The notes under the pieces were generated by a model that ran no database searches, was not told where the DNA came from, and worked only from the letters and a program-made list of their open reading frames with translations. Source: Rhodophyticola porphyridii (lineage in GTDB: Bacteria > Pseudomonadota > Alphaproteobacteria > Rhodobacterales > Rhodobacteraceae). From it: a stretch of 64,000 bases of DNA. Below, in pieces: positions 8,902-18,091 of the stretch. Location: contig NZ_RCNT01000001.1 in NCBI RefSeq assembly GCF_003688285.1, positions 620,001 to 684,000 of the forward strand, written 5' to 3'. Numbering within the stretch: the first letter of the stretch is position 1; each line of letters starts with the position of its first letter. The position numbers and the translations under genes are program-made.

Positions 8902-9933
8902 CTATTCCGGGACCAGGGCCCAGTAATCCAGATCCAGCAGGATGTCTGGCGGATACCTGCCATCCTCTCCTTTCAAGGTGCCTGCGGCGCCACCCTTCGT
9001 CGCGACCAGTCGCAGGCGAAGCGCGCCGACGCCGGGCGCTGCGGTTTCGGCCTTGTCCAGAACTTCGGACCATGCCCGGACCGTATCGCCCGCGAAGGCC
9101 GGGTTTGCATGGGCTCCCGCGTTGATGCCGGCGATGATCTGGGCGTTGGCAAGGCCGTTGAAGCTGAGCGCGCGGGCAAGGCTGATGATATGGCCGCCAT
9201 AGATCAGGCGCTTGCCATCTTCCCGCGCAGTCGCATCGAAATGCACCTTGGCCGTGTTCTGCCAGAGCCGCGTGGCCATCATGTGTTCGGCCTCGCTGAG
9301 CGTGACGCCGTCCACATGATCAATCACTTCGCCTACCTGATAGTCCGACCAGCGATGCGGCTCTCCTGCGAGATCGAAATCATAATGGGAGAAATCCAGC
9401 CCTTCGGGGATGAACAACGTGTCAGGCGGGACAACCGGGCTTGGTTCCGGCACATGGGTTTCGGGCGCCGGCGCGTCGGCGTCGCGTTTGCGCACCATCA
9501 CCCAACGGATATAGTCCAGAACGACCGTTCCGTGCTGGTTCACGCCCTCGGTCCGAACGTAGACGACGCCGGATTTGCCGTTTGAGTTCTGTTTCAGGCC
9601 GATGATCTCCGATCTGCCGCGCAGCGTATCGCCAGGCCAGACCGGCACGTGAAACCGCCCCTCCGCATATCCCAGATTCGCAATCGCGTTCAGGGAGATG
9701 TCGGGCACGCTTTTGCCAAAGACCGTGTGAAACGTGATCAGATCGTCCAGCGGGCTGGCATGAAGACCCGAGGCGCGGGCAAACTCGTCGGATGAATGAA
9801 GCGCATGCCGCGCGGGATAAAGGGCGTGATAAAGCGCCCTTTCGGCTCCTTGAAGCGTGCGCGGCGTGGCATGATCTATGACTTGGCCAAGTCTGTAATC
9901 CTCGAAGAAATTGCCGGAACCGGTTTTGGGCAT
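8902..9933 (-). CDS. mch: Mesaconyl-CoA hydratase (tandem MaoC domains)
   Basis: A 343-residue protein with two MaoC/hot-dog halves. The first half holds the ATPRTLQGAERALYHALYPARH and DDLITFHTVFGKSVPDISLNA region, the second HVDGVTLSEAEHMMATRLWQNTAKVHFD and RLIYGGHIISLARAL. Length and N-terminal pattern match the mesaconyl-CoA hydratase of the ethylmalonyl-CoA pathway, which interconverts mesaconyl-C1-CoA and beta-methylmalyl-CoA. ATG 9933 follows directly on the stop of the DUF1737 gene. The mcl2-like lyase gene in the same operon makes the pathway assignment strong. It is known to be next to mcl2 with two small genes between in Rhodobacter sphaeroides (from memory). Confidence 0.9.
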   Translation of the reverse strand: MPKTGSGNFFEDYRLGQVIDHATPRTLQGAERALYHALYPARHALHSSDEFARASGLHASPLDDLITFHTVFGKSVPDISLNAIANLGYAEGRFHVPVWPGDTLRGRSEIIGLKQNSNGKSGVVYVRTEGVNQHGTVVLDYIRWVMVRKRDADAPAPETHVPEPSPVVPPDTLFIPEGLDFSHYDFDLAGEPHRWSDYQVGEVIDHVDGVTLSEAEHMMATRLWQNTAKVHFDATAREDGKRLIYGGHIISLARALSFNGLANAQIIAGINAGAHANPAFAGDTVRAWSEVLDKAETAAPGVGALRLRLVATKGGAAGTLKGEDGRYPPDILLDLDYWALVPE

Positions 9934-10137
9934 TCAGAGATCTCCGAGTTTCAGAGCGGAGGTGTAGGTGCCGTCGACCTCCTTGGTTACGGCCTGCCCG
10001 CAGCGCATGACGCCGCGGGCTGCATCGAAGGCATATGTCGGCGGGCCATGCAGAACCCAGCCTTTGCTCAAGGCTTCGCTCACCTTGTGGCAGAAGGCCG
10101 ATGTGTCGTCTTCGGTGAGGAAGCGATAGATCTGCAT
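9934..10137 (-). CDS. DUF1737 domain protein
   Basis: A 67-residue cytosolic protein, MQIYRFLTEDDTSAFCHKVSEALSKGWVLHG..., matching the short DUF1737 family (one conserved beta-alpha unit around a LxxGWxLxGxP motif). The function is unknown. ATG 10137 overlaps the preceding stop by one base (TGATG) and its own stop touches the mch start, so it is part of a tightly coupled four-gene operon. Confidence 0.85.
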   Translation of the reverse strand: MQIYRFLTEDDTSAFCHKVSEALSKGWVLHGPPTYAFDAARGVMRCGQAVTKEVDGTYTSALKLGDL

Positions 10138-10691
10138 CAGGCCGGGAACGGATAGTAGCCAAGCCAGGTGTGGATGAATGCCACCACGACAAAGGCCGCC
10201 AGCCCCGCGACAAAGGCGAGGCCGTCGTTTTTGAGCGATGCGTTGGCCGGGCGTTCCCATGTGGGTTCGGCCTTGTTGATCATGATCACGGTGCCCACGG
10301 CCCAACCCAGCAGACCGCCGAACAACAGGATCGAGGCGAGATCGCCGTTCACCAGCAAATGCGAGATGGCCCAGGTCTTGGTCGCCGTCAGTTGCTTGTG
10401 GCGAATGCGGGCCGAGATCGTCCCCTGGATGACGCTCAGTGCGAAGAGCCAGAATGCGATGACCATCAACAGGTTCGCCACATGGATCAGGAAGAACGGG
10501 GGGAACCAGACATTCACATACGCGGCGCTGCGGTACCCGATCACCATCAGGACGATACCGGCAAGGATGCCAAGCGCGACCAGACCTTTGCCGGGATCGC
10601 CCATGGCCGCGCGCCGGGCTGGCATCAGCCGTTTGAACCAGTGTGATCCCATGAACAGCGCGAGGCCGAGGATGAGGAGGATGTAACCCAT
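10137..10691 (-). CDS. NnrU-family membrane protein
   Basis: A 184-residue integral membrane protein with about five helices (for example MGYILLILGLALFMGSHWF at 1-19, LVALGILAGIVLMVIGYR, FFLIHVANLLMVIAFWLFAL, and GLAFVAGLAAFVVVAFIHTWLG). The N-terminal GLALFMGSHWFKRLMP and the central RIRHKQLTATKTWAISHLLVNGDLASILLFGG are features of the NnrU family, first seen near denitrification genes and related to NnuR/isoprenoid methyltransferase-like proteins. Its job next to ethylmalonyl-CoA genes is not known. Start and stop overlap the neighbours by one base each. Confidence 0.87.
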   Translation of the reverse strand: MGYILLILGLALFMGSHWFKRLMPARRAAMGDPGKGLVALGILAGIVLMVIGYRSAAYVNVWFPPFFLIHVANLLMVIAFWLFALSVIQGTISARIRHKQLTATKTWAISHLLVNGDLASILLFGGLLGWAVGTVIMINKAEPTWERPANASLKNDGLAFVAGLAAFVVVAFIHTWLGYYPFPA

Positions 10692-11566
10692 TATGCTTGC
10701 TCCAACTTGCTGATGGCCGCCGCCTTGGCCAAGGTGGCCCTAGCGCTCTCCACATGCAAGTTCTCCACGATACGGCCATCCAAGACGGCCACGCCCTGCC
10801 CCGCGGCCGTGGCCGCATCGAAGGCTTCGATCTGGCGGCTCGCGAGGTCGATTTCCTTGGCCGACGGGGCGAAAGCCGCATTCGCGGTGGCCACCTGCGC
10901 GGGGTGGATCAGGGTTTTGCCGTCGAATCCCATATCGCGGCCTTGCCTGCATTCGCGGCCCAGCCCGTCTTCGTCCTTGAAGGCGTTGTAGACCCCGTCA
11001 ACGCATACAAGGCCATGGGCGCGGGCGGCCAGCAGGCAAAGCTGAAGCGCGGTCAGAAGCGGTTCGCGGTCAGCGTGCTGCCGGGTGCCCAGATCCTTGG
11101 CCAGATCGTTGGTGCCCATCACGAAGCCCGCCATGCGCGGCGCGGCGGCGATCTGGGCGGCGTTCATGATGCCGAGCGGCGTTTCCATCATCGCCCAGAT
11201 CGTGGTCTGCGCCGTTTCCGCCCGGGCGTCGAGTCGGGTGGCGAGAGCCTCGATATCGGCGGCGGAATTGACTTTGGGAAGCAGGATCGCCTGCGGTGAG
11301 ATCGTGGCGATCGTGTCGAGATCCTGCGCGCCCCAATCGGTATCGAATCCGTTGATCCGAACGATCTGCGCCCGCGGATCATATCCTCCCGCGGCCAGCG
11401 TCTCGGCCAGCAAGGCCCGAGCGGTGGCTTTCTCGTCGATGGCGACCGCGTCTTCAAGGTCGAAGATGATGGCATCGACCGGCAGGGAACGGGCCTTGTC
11501 CATCGCGCGCGGCTTGGAGCCGGGGATGTAAAGAACCGAGCGGTAGGGGCGCGCGCGATGATCCAT
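10691..11566 (-). CDS. mcl2: (3S)-malyl-CoA thioesterase / CitE-like lyase family
   Basis: A 291-residue protein of the HpcH/HpaI/CitE superfamily. It has the N-terminal RPYRSVLYIPGSKPRAMDKA, the acidic metal site FDLEDAV, the substrate/metal segment WAMMETPLGIMNA and GFVMGTNDLAKDLG, and IHPAQVATANAAFAPS. The length is close to Mcl2 of Rhodobacter (about 285) and shorter than Mcl1 (about 318), so hydrolysis of (3S)-malyl-CoA to malate plus CoA is favoured over the reversible lyase. ATG 11566 is preceded by GAAAGG; the open frame starts further upstream. First gene of the mcl2-nnrU-DUF1737-mch operon. Confidence 0.88.
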   Translation of the reverse strand: MDHRARPYRSVLYIPGSKPRAMDKARSLPVDAIIFDLEDAVAIDEKATARALLAETLAAGGYDPRAQIVRINGFDTDWGAQDLDTIATISPQAILLPKVNSAADIEALATRLDARAETAQTTIWAMMETPLGIMNAAQIAAAPRMAGFVMGTNDLAKDLGTRQHADREPLLTALQLCLLAARAHGLVCVDGVYNAFKDEDGLGRECRQGRDMGFDGKTLIHPAQVATANAAFAPSAKEIDLASRQIEAFDAATAAGQGVAVLDGRIVENLHVESARATLAKAAAISKLEQA

Positions 11567-11866
11567 GGGAAGCCTTTCGATCCGTGTCGGACTGGCAAGA
11601 ATCATGCCTGCAGCGCGAACGCAAGTTCGGTTATGCCGCAGAGTGGCGAAATTATGTTGCGCCGGAAGCCGGTTCAATTCCGGCTCATCTGCCGCTTTTC
11701 CCGGGAGTTAACGGAATTTTTGTCATCTTTTCCGATACAGGATCTCTGGAGCCCGACCCTTCGGGCGAATGACCAGACAGCAAAAGGGGGGAGCCAGGCG
11801 GTCGCGCGCTCAACCTCTTGCGGACTGCTTTTCTCCGGGCCCCCTCCGCAGAAGAAAGGCAGGACC

Positions 11867-12181
11867 ATGACCGGAATGAACAGGATTATGGGGGCCGTGC
11901 TGACGCTCGCCTCTCTGACGTTTCCCGCCGGTGCGCAATCGAATGGACAGCTGATCTGCGGTCAGCGCGATGCGATCATCGGGACATTGAGCAGCCGGTA
12001 CGGCGAAACCGCGCGGTCCATCGGCATGGGTCCGGGCAACCGTATCGTCGAGGTCTATGCCTCTGACGAGACGGGGACATGGACAATCACGGTGACAAGC
12101 GCGGACGGGATGACCTGCCTGATGGCCTCCGGCGCGTCCTATGAGACATTGGTGCAGCCCGCGCCCGGGGAACCGCTCTGA
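11867..12181 (+). CDS. Small exported protein with two cysteines, upstream of mdh
   Basis: A 104-residue protein with a cleavable signal peptide (MTGMNRIMGAVLTLASLTFPAGAQ, cleavage near residue 24). The mature part has two Cys (QLICGQRD and GMTCLMAS), a RYGETARSIGMG stretch and a beta-rich TGTWTITVTSADG. ATG 11867 follows AGG and GCAGG sequences. The reading frame is open from 11558, but the upstream part overlaps the mcl2 start on the other strand. The family has the look of a conserved small periplasmic protein; I do not assign a function. A 294-bp gap separates it from mdh. Confidence 0.65.
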   Translation: MTGMNRIMGAVLTLASLTFPAGAQSNGQLICGQRDAIIGTLSSRYGETARSIGMGPGNRIVEVYASDETGTWTITVTSADGMTCLMASGASYETLVQPAPGEPL

Positions 12182-13438
<1,257 letters not shown>

Positions 13439-13462
13439 ACGGCCGCGCGTGTGCAAGTTGGA

Positions 13463-13494
13463 ATGGCGGCCCGCCCGGCCGCCATTTTCTTTTT
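13463..13494 (+). terminator. Rho-independent terminator of mdh
   Basis: A 9-bp perfect stem ATGGCGGCC / GGCCGCCAT with a 5-base loop (13463-13485), followed by a T-rich tract (TTTCTTTTT). It lies 25 bases after the mdh stop. Confidence 0.85.
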
Positions 13495-13573
13495 CCTGAT
13501 GGCGACAGGTCCTCGGCAGACAGATAGACGGTAGACAGGTGCGCGGGATACGGAATTTGGATTTGGGCGGATA

Positions 13574-14641
13574 ATGGGCGATGTGAATTGGGGTGTCGTG
13601 ATGACGGTCCGGGAGCCGCCGGTGCTGGTTCAGGCCAATGTCGCCTGGCATCTGGCGAGCGGCGCATCGGAAGTTCACGTCTATCTGGACGACCCGCACG
13701 ATCCGACCTTCTACCTGCTGAAACCGATGCCGGGCTGCCGCGTTGTCAGATGCACTCTGGATCACTGGAGAAAACAGGCCAAGCGGCGCGCAAGACCCGC
13801 GTCGCAGGTGCGGCGGCAGTCGCTGAATGCAAACCATGCACTGTCGCGGACCGGATGCGATTGGCTTATCCATCTGGATGCGGACGAGTTCCTGCTTCAG
13901 GATCGCCCGGTTTCCGGAGAGATGGCCGCCCTGAACGGAACCGCCATGGCGCTGCAACTGCCGGTTTGGGAACGCATTTATCTTCCCGGATCTGCCCCGG
14001 AAACCCTTTTCGAAGGCGGCTTCATGCCCGCGTTGACGGCCCCAGGTGACGCCGGGGGCGAAAATCGCGCCGTCGCGCAGCGGGTGTTCGGCGCGGATCG
14101 CGGCTATCGGCGGCTTGGGCTGTTGGGCCACGCCGCCGGCAAGGTTGCGGTGCCCGTGGGCCAGGGGTTTTCCCTGTCGATCCATACCGCGTTTCTTGAC
14201 CGCGACGGAGAACGCGACCGGGCGCGGCTGCATCGCTCCACAACTGCCCGGATCCTGCATTTCGACGGTCTGACGCCACTCCACTGGATTTTGAAGCTCT
14301 TGCGGTATGCAGGCTATGACCCCGAAATTCTCGACCGGATCGTGACCCGCCATCGGCGGAGCCAGATTGCGGACGCGGCGGCCTGCGCTGGACATGCGCC
14401 GGCGCTGAGGGCGTTTCACGACAGGCTGAGATATCTCACGCCGCGCCAGGTGGGCGATCTTCAGGCGCTCGGCCTTCTCGATTGCCGCGCGTTTGATCCG
14501 GCAACCGGGCGCAGCGACCTTGCCCTTGATCTGACGGTCGGGGCTTTTGACGCTGTTTTACAGGAGCGGGAGCGCACGCTCCTTGAAAGTTCGGGCCTTT
14601 CGCAATCGCTTTCCGAGTTCGGATCCGGGCCCCGCGCCTGA
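13574..14641 (+). CDS. Glycosyltransferase family 2-type protein
   Basis: A 355-residue protein. The N-terminus (WGVVMTVREPPVLVQANVAWHLASGASEVHVYLDDPHD) is the nucleotide-binding fold of short family-2-like glycosyltransferases (the Glyco_tranf_2_4 type), and WLIHLDADEFL carries the DxD metal-sugar motif. The 3' half is less conserved. No signal peptide or membrane helix is evident. The product and sugar are unknown. ATG 13574 lies 135 bases after the mdh stop, behind that gene's terminator, so it probably has its own promoter. Its end is close to the palindromic element upstream of sucC. Confidence 0.78.
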   Translation: MGDVNWGVVMTVREPPVLVQANVAWHLASGASEVHVYLDDPHDPTFYLLKPMPGCRVVRCTLDHWRKQAKRRARPASQVRRQSLNANHALSRTGCDWLIHLDADEFLLQDRPVSGEMAALNGTAMALQLPVWERIYLPGSAPETLFEGGFMPALTAPGDAGGENRAVAQRVFGADRGYRRLGLLGHAAGKVAVPVGQGFSLSIHTAFLDRDGERDRARLHRSTTARILHFDGLTPLHWILKLLRYAGYDPEILDRIVTRHRRSQIADAAACAGHAPALRAFHDRLRYLTPRQVGDLQALGLLDCRAFDPATGRSDLALDLTVGAFDAVLQERERTLLESSGLSQSLSEFGSGPRA

Positions 14642-14643
14642 TT

Positions 14644-14676
14644 TTGTGATCACACTTTTTCTGGCTGTGATCACAA
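14644..14676. promoter_or_regulatory. Tandem TGTGATCACA operator upstream of sucC
   Basis: Two perfect TGTGATCACA palindromes at 14645-14654 and 14666-14675, centres exactly 21 bp apart, as in the element upstream of sdhC. The flanks and spacer differ, so sequence conservation is limited to the sites and their phasing. It lies about 110 bases upstream of the sucC start. A weak TTGACG hexamer at 14716-14721 might be a -35 box, which would place the sites just upstream of the promoter, but no convincing -10 follows. Confidence 0.75.
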
Positions 14677-14784
14677 ATGTCGCTTTTTAGGCAAAAATCC
14701 CCATACTGCGTCAGATTGACGTTTTATTGTGAGCAATTCTTGTGCTTAGTCCCAAGCAGATAACACCAATCATGGGACAGTTTC

Positions 14785-15978
14785 GTGAATATTCATGAAT
14801 ACCAGGCGAAGGCGTTGCTTCGCGATTATGGCGCGCCGGTCAGCGATGGCCGGGTGGTGATGAGGGCTGAAGAGGCAAAAACCGCCGCGGGCGCGCTGGA
14901 CGGCCCGCTTTGGGTCGTGAAGGCGCAGATCCACGCAGGCGGGCGTGGCAAGGGCAGCTTCAAGGAAGCGGATGCCGGTGAAAAAGGCGGTGTGCGCCTT
15001 GCCAAATCGGTCGAAGAGGCCGCGGACGAGGCAAAGCGGATGCTGGGCCGCACTCTGGTGACCCATCAGACGGGCCCCGCGGGAAAGCAGGTCAACCGGA
15101 TCTATATCGAGGATGGCTCGGGCATCCAGACGGAGATGTATCTGGCCCTTCTGGTGGATCGCCAGACCAGCCGTATCTCGTTCGTCTGCTCCACCGAGGG
15201 TGGTATGGATATCGAGGAGGTCGCGGCGGCGACGCCCGAGAAGATCCTGTCTTTCAGCGTCGACCCGGCGACGGGGTATCAGGGGTTTCATGGCCGCCGG
15301 GTTGCCTTTGCCCTCGGTCTCGAAGGCCAGCAGGTCAAGCAATGCGTCCGCCTGATGGGGCTTCTTTACCAGGCCTTCACCGAGAAGGACATGGAAATGC
15401 TGGAGATCAACCCGCTGATCGTGACCGATAGCGGCGATCTGAAAGTGCTGGATGCCAAGGTCGGCTTCGACGGCAATGCCGTTTACCGCCACGCCGATAT
15501 CGCGGCGCTGCGCGATGAGACGGAAGAGGATCCAAAGGAACTCGCCGCCTCGAAATACGATCTGAACTACATCGCGCTTGACGGGGAAATCGGCTGCATG
15601 GTCAACGGCGCCGGCCTTGCCATGGCGACGATGGACATCATCAAGCTCTACGGCTCGGAGCCCGCCAACTTCCTCGACGTGGGCGGCGGCGCCACCAAGG
15701 AGAAGGTGACCGAGGCCTTCAAGATCATCACCTCCGACCCGCAGGTCAAAGGCATTCTGGTCAACATCTTCGGTGGCATCATGCGCTGCGACATCATTGC
15801 CGAAGGCGTGATCGCCGCCGTGCAGGAGGTGGGTCTCGAAGTGCCGCTTGTGGTGCGCCTGGAAGGCACGAATGTTGAAAAGGGTAAGGAGATCATCCGC
15901 AATTCCGGCCTGAACGTGATCGCGGCGGATGACCTGAAGGACGGAGCCGAAAAGATCGTGGCGGCGGTGAAGGGCTAG
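14785..15978 (+). CDS. sucC: Succinyl-CoA synthetase beta subunit (ADP-forming)
   Basis: A 397-residue ATP-grasp subunit of succinyl-CoA synthetase. It starts with [19 protein letters not shown], has the Mg/ADP-contact segments [13 protein letters not shown] and [20 protein letters not shown], and the C-terminal CoA/succinate segment [13 protein letters not shown] and [10 protein letters not shown]. The start codon is GTG, preceded by GGGACAG at good spacing; the family N-terminus confirms it. Together with sucD it makes succinate, ATP and CoA. It opens the sucC-sucB operon downstream of the palindromic element. Confidence 0.97.
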   Translation: MNIHEYQAKALLRDYGAPVSDGRVVMRAEEAKTAAGALDGPLWVVKAQIHAGGRGKGSFKEADAGEKGGVRLAKSVEEAADEAKRMLGRTLVTHQTGPAGKQVNRIYIEDGSGIQTEMYLALLVDRQTSRISFVCSTEGGMDIEEVAAATPEKILSFSVDPATGYQGFHGRRVAFALGLEGQQVKQCVRLMGLLYQAFTEKDMEMLEINPLIVTDSGDLKVLDAKVGFDGNAVYRHADIAALRDETEEDPKELAASKYDLNYIALDGEIGCMVNGAGLAMATMDIIKLYGSEPANFLDVGGGATKEKVTEAFKIITSDPQVKGILVNIFGGIMRCDIIAEGVIAAVQEVGLEVPLVVRLEGTNVEKGKEIIRNSGLNVIAADDLKDGAEKIVAAVKG

Positions 15979-15990
15979 GGCGACGGGGCA

Positions 15991-16266
15991 ATGAAATCCC
16001 TTTCCTTGTGGCAGATCATTCATGGCTTGGGCATCGTGCTTCTCATCGGGGTCGGTGCAGGCAGGGCCGTTGCGACGCAGACGCACCCGGCTGCCGATCC
16101 TGCCCGGCCCGCTGTCACCGCAACCGGTGTCATGGAGTTCAGCCACGGCCGCGATCTTCCTGCCATGCGTTACGTGAACACAGGCCCACGCCCCGGCGGG
16201 CCTGCGGCGTTCGTTTATCTGGAACGCCTGCCGCCTGCAGGTGGACTTCAAGGCGGGGATCAATGA
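15991..16266 (+). CDS. Small protein with N-terminal membrane/signal segment, between sucC and sucD
   Basis: A 91-residue ORF starting 12 bases after sucC. The first 29 residues (MKSLSLWQIIHGLGIVLLIGVGAGRAVA) form a hydrophobic segment that could be a signal peptide or anchor; the rest is polar, Pro/Gly-rich and contains no Cys. The ribosome-binding site is weak. Its stop overlaps the next ORF's ATG by four bases (ATGA). I do not recognise a family, and it might be a lineage-specific protein. The two small ORFs here separate sucC from sucD, which usually adjoin. Confidence 0.55.
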   Translation: MKSLSLWQIIHGLGIVLLIGVGAGRAVATQTHPAADPARPAVTATGVMEFSHGRDLPAMRYVNTGPRPGGPAAFVYLERLPPAGGLQGGDQ

Positions 16267-16754
16267 CGAAAGGCTGGCCAAGCATGATCGGTTTCGATCA
16301 CCGTACGTATCTGGCGACGGGGTTGCGCCGGCTCTTTATCGTCGCCTTGTGCGGGGGGCTCGCGGCCTGCGTGTCCACGGCCCCGGCCACCCCCACGGCC
16401 CCGACGATGCAGGGGCTCGTCTCAACGCCGGATGCGGAGCCCGGAAACGCGCTGGCCACGCCCGGCATGGCCGCGTCCCTGATGCAGACCGTGTGTTCAT
16501 CTGCAGATCGGAACAGCACGGCCGCGGCCAACGGGTTTGTCCGCAACAGCCGAACGGGCACGCTTTTCCATCAGCGCTACAACCTGTCGATCCGGGCCGA
16601 TGGCCCGTGTTCGCTGGTGTTTGTCAGCCGCTCCTCCCAGGCAGAGATCGCGGCGGCGCTGTCTTCGGTGCCGGCCGTGTTGGGCGGCGCGCGTCAAAGC
16701 CCGTTTGATCGAAATGAAACCTATTACTCAGCCCTTTATGGCTCAGCGACTTAA
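16263..16754 (+). CDS. Lipoprotein between sucC and sucD
   Basis: A 163-residue protein. ATG 16263 overlaps the previous stop by four bases; an ATG at 16284 (MIGFDHRTY) is an equally plausible start. The signal region LRRLFIVALCGGLAACVSTAPATP has a lipobox LAAC. The mature part has a Pro/Thr/Ala-rich linker and a C-terminal domain with two Cys (QTVCSSADRN and GPCSLVFVS) in the pattern of a small beta-rich periplasmic module (TLFHQRYNLSIRADG). The family is not recognised. It ends 18 bases before sucD. Confidence 0.65.
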   Translation: MTKGWPSMIGFDHRTYLATGLRRLFIVALCGGLAACVSTAPATPTAPTMQGLVSTPDAEPGNALATPGMAASLMQTVCSSADRNSTAAANGFVRNSRTGTLFHQRYNLSIRADGPCSLVFVSRSSQAEIAAALSSVPAVLGGARQSPFDRNETYYSALYGSAT

Positions 16755-16772
16755 TCGAGAAGGAACAGGCAT

Positions 16773-17654
16773 ATGGCCGTACTCGTAGATGAAAATACCA
16801 AGGTGATCTGTCAGGGTTTCACCGGAAGCCAGGGCACGTTCCATTCCGAACAAGCCATTGCCTACGGCACGAAGATGGTGGGCGGCGTGACGCCGGGCAA
16901 AGGTGGCATGACGCATCTCGATCTGCCGGTTTTCAACTCGGTTCACGAAGCGAAATCGGTGACCGGGGCGAATGCGAGCGTCATCTATGTGCCACCACCC
17001 TTCGCCGCGGATTCGATACTCGAGGCAATCGACGCGGAAATGGAACTGATCTGCTGCATCACCGAGGGCATTCCGGTGCTCGACATGATGAAGGTCAAGC
17101 GCGCACTGGAGGGGTCCAAGTCGATCCTGATCGGGCCGAACTGCCCGGGCGTGATCACGCCGGATGCCTGCAAGATCGGCATCATGCCGGGCCATATCCA
17201 CAAACGCGGGTCCTGCGGTGTGGTCTCCCGTTCGGGCACGCTGACCTATGAGGCCGTGAAACAGACCTCCGATGTGGGTCTGGGACAGTCGACCTGTGTC
17301 GGCATCGGCGGTGATCCCATTAAGGGAACCGAACATATTGATGTGCTTGAATGGTTTCTGGCCGATGACGAGACGGAGAGCATCATCATGATTGGCGAGA
17401 TCGGCGGCAGCGCAGAGGAAGAAGCGGCACAGTTCCTGGCCGATGAAAAGAAGAAGGGCCGCTGGAAGCCCACGGCGGGCTTCATTGCCGGCCGCACCGC
17501 TCCTCCGGGCCGCCGCATGGGCCATGCGGGCGCGATTGTCGCCGGTGGCAAAGGCGGCGCGGAAGACAAGATCGAAGCGATGCAAAGCGCAGGCATCGTG
17601 GTGGCCGAAAGCCCCGCGGGTCTGGGCGAGGCCGTGCTGAAGGCGATTGGGTGA
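16773..17654 (+). CDS. sucD: Succinyl-CoA synthetase alpha subunit
   Basis: A 293-residue CoA-binding subunit. The N-terminus [38 protein letters not shown] is the CoA-ligase signature; the catalytic phosphohistidine is in [15 protein letters not shown] near residue 250; [22 protein letters not shown] and [14 protein letters not shown] are family blocks. It pairs with SucC. The stop TGA is shared with the start of the next small ORF (TGATG). Confidence 0.97.
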   Translation: MAVLVDENTKVICQGFTGSQGTFHSEQAIAYGTKMVGGVTPGKGGMTHLDLPVFNSVHEAKSVTGANASVIYVPPPFAADSILEAIDAEMELICCITEGIPVLDMMKVKRALEGSKSILIGPNCPGVITPDACKIGIMPGHIHKRGSCGVVSRSGTLTYEAVKQTSDVGLGQSTCVGIGGDPIKGTEHIDVLEWFLADDETESIIMIGEIGGSAEEEAAQFLADEKKKGRWKPTAGFIAGRTAPPGRRMGHAGAIVAGGKGGAEDKIEAMQSAGIVVAESPAGLGEAVLKAIG

Positions 17655-18067
17655 TGCTCGCCGGGCAACGCATAGACGGCGCACCGCAGACGCTCAAGCG
17701 TCGGGGGCGTCATAAGACCGGTCATTGGTCCGCGGCGGCCCTGGCTTTGGCTGTCGTCCTCGCCGTGTCAAGCCTTGCAACTCCCGCCAAGGCCTTCATC
17801 GGCCAGATCGCCGAGGTTCAGCAGGACATCTATTACTTGCGCACAAATTCGGATCGAGGCGTGTTCATCAATCAACCCGCTGGCGTATTCGATATCGATA
17901 ACCTGCGGGGCGGCTACAGAATTCGTTTCAACTCTCAACGAATAGCCATCGGCGGTATTCAAGCCCTTGCGGCAGAGATATGCGGCCATTTGGGTCGCCA
18001 GAGCTCGGCTCTTCAGATCAGCGGCGCCGGGCCTCGAAACCAACGTGCTGACTTTGCCTGCCAATAG
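17654..18067 (+). CDS. Small exported protein between sucD and sucA
   Basis: A 137-residue protein starting at ATG 17654, overlapping the sucD stop by one base; a GTG three bases earlier is an alternative. Residues 25-49 (AAALALAVVLAVSSLATPAKA) form a signal peptide. The mature part has two Cys (AEICGHLGR and DFACQ at the end) and a segment DIYYLRTNSDRGVFINQPAG. The 3' end lies 24 bases before sucA. A function is not recognised. It is one of several small exported proteins interspersed in this TCA block. Confidence 0.62.
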   Translation: MLAGQRIDGAPQTLKRRGRHKTGHWSAAALALAVVLAVSSLATPAKAFIGQIAEVQQDIYYLRTNSDRGVFINQPAGVFDIDNLRGGYRIRFNSQRIAIGGIQALAAEICGHLGRQSSALQISGAGPRNQRADFACQ

Positions 18068-18091
18068 ACCTTGCCCCGGGAGGACCATGTA

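Noticed and set aside
14731-14743. A lac-operator-like TTGTGAGCAATT sequence before sucC
   Set aside because: Only a short 4-bp inverted match; no Lac-type system nearby and easily found by chance.
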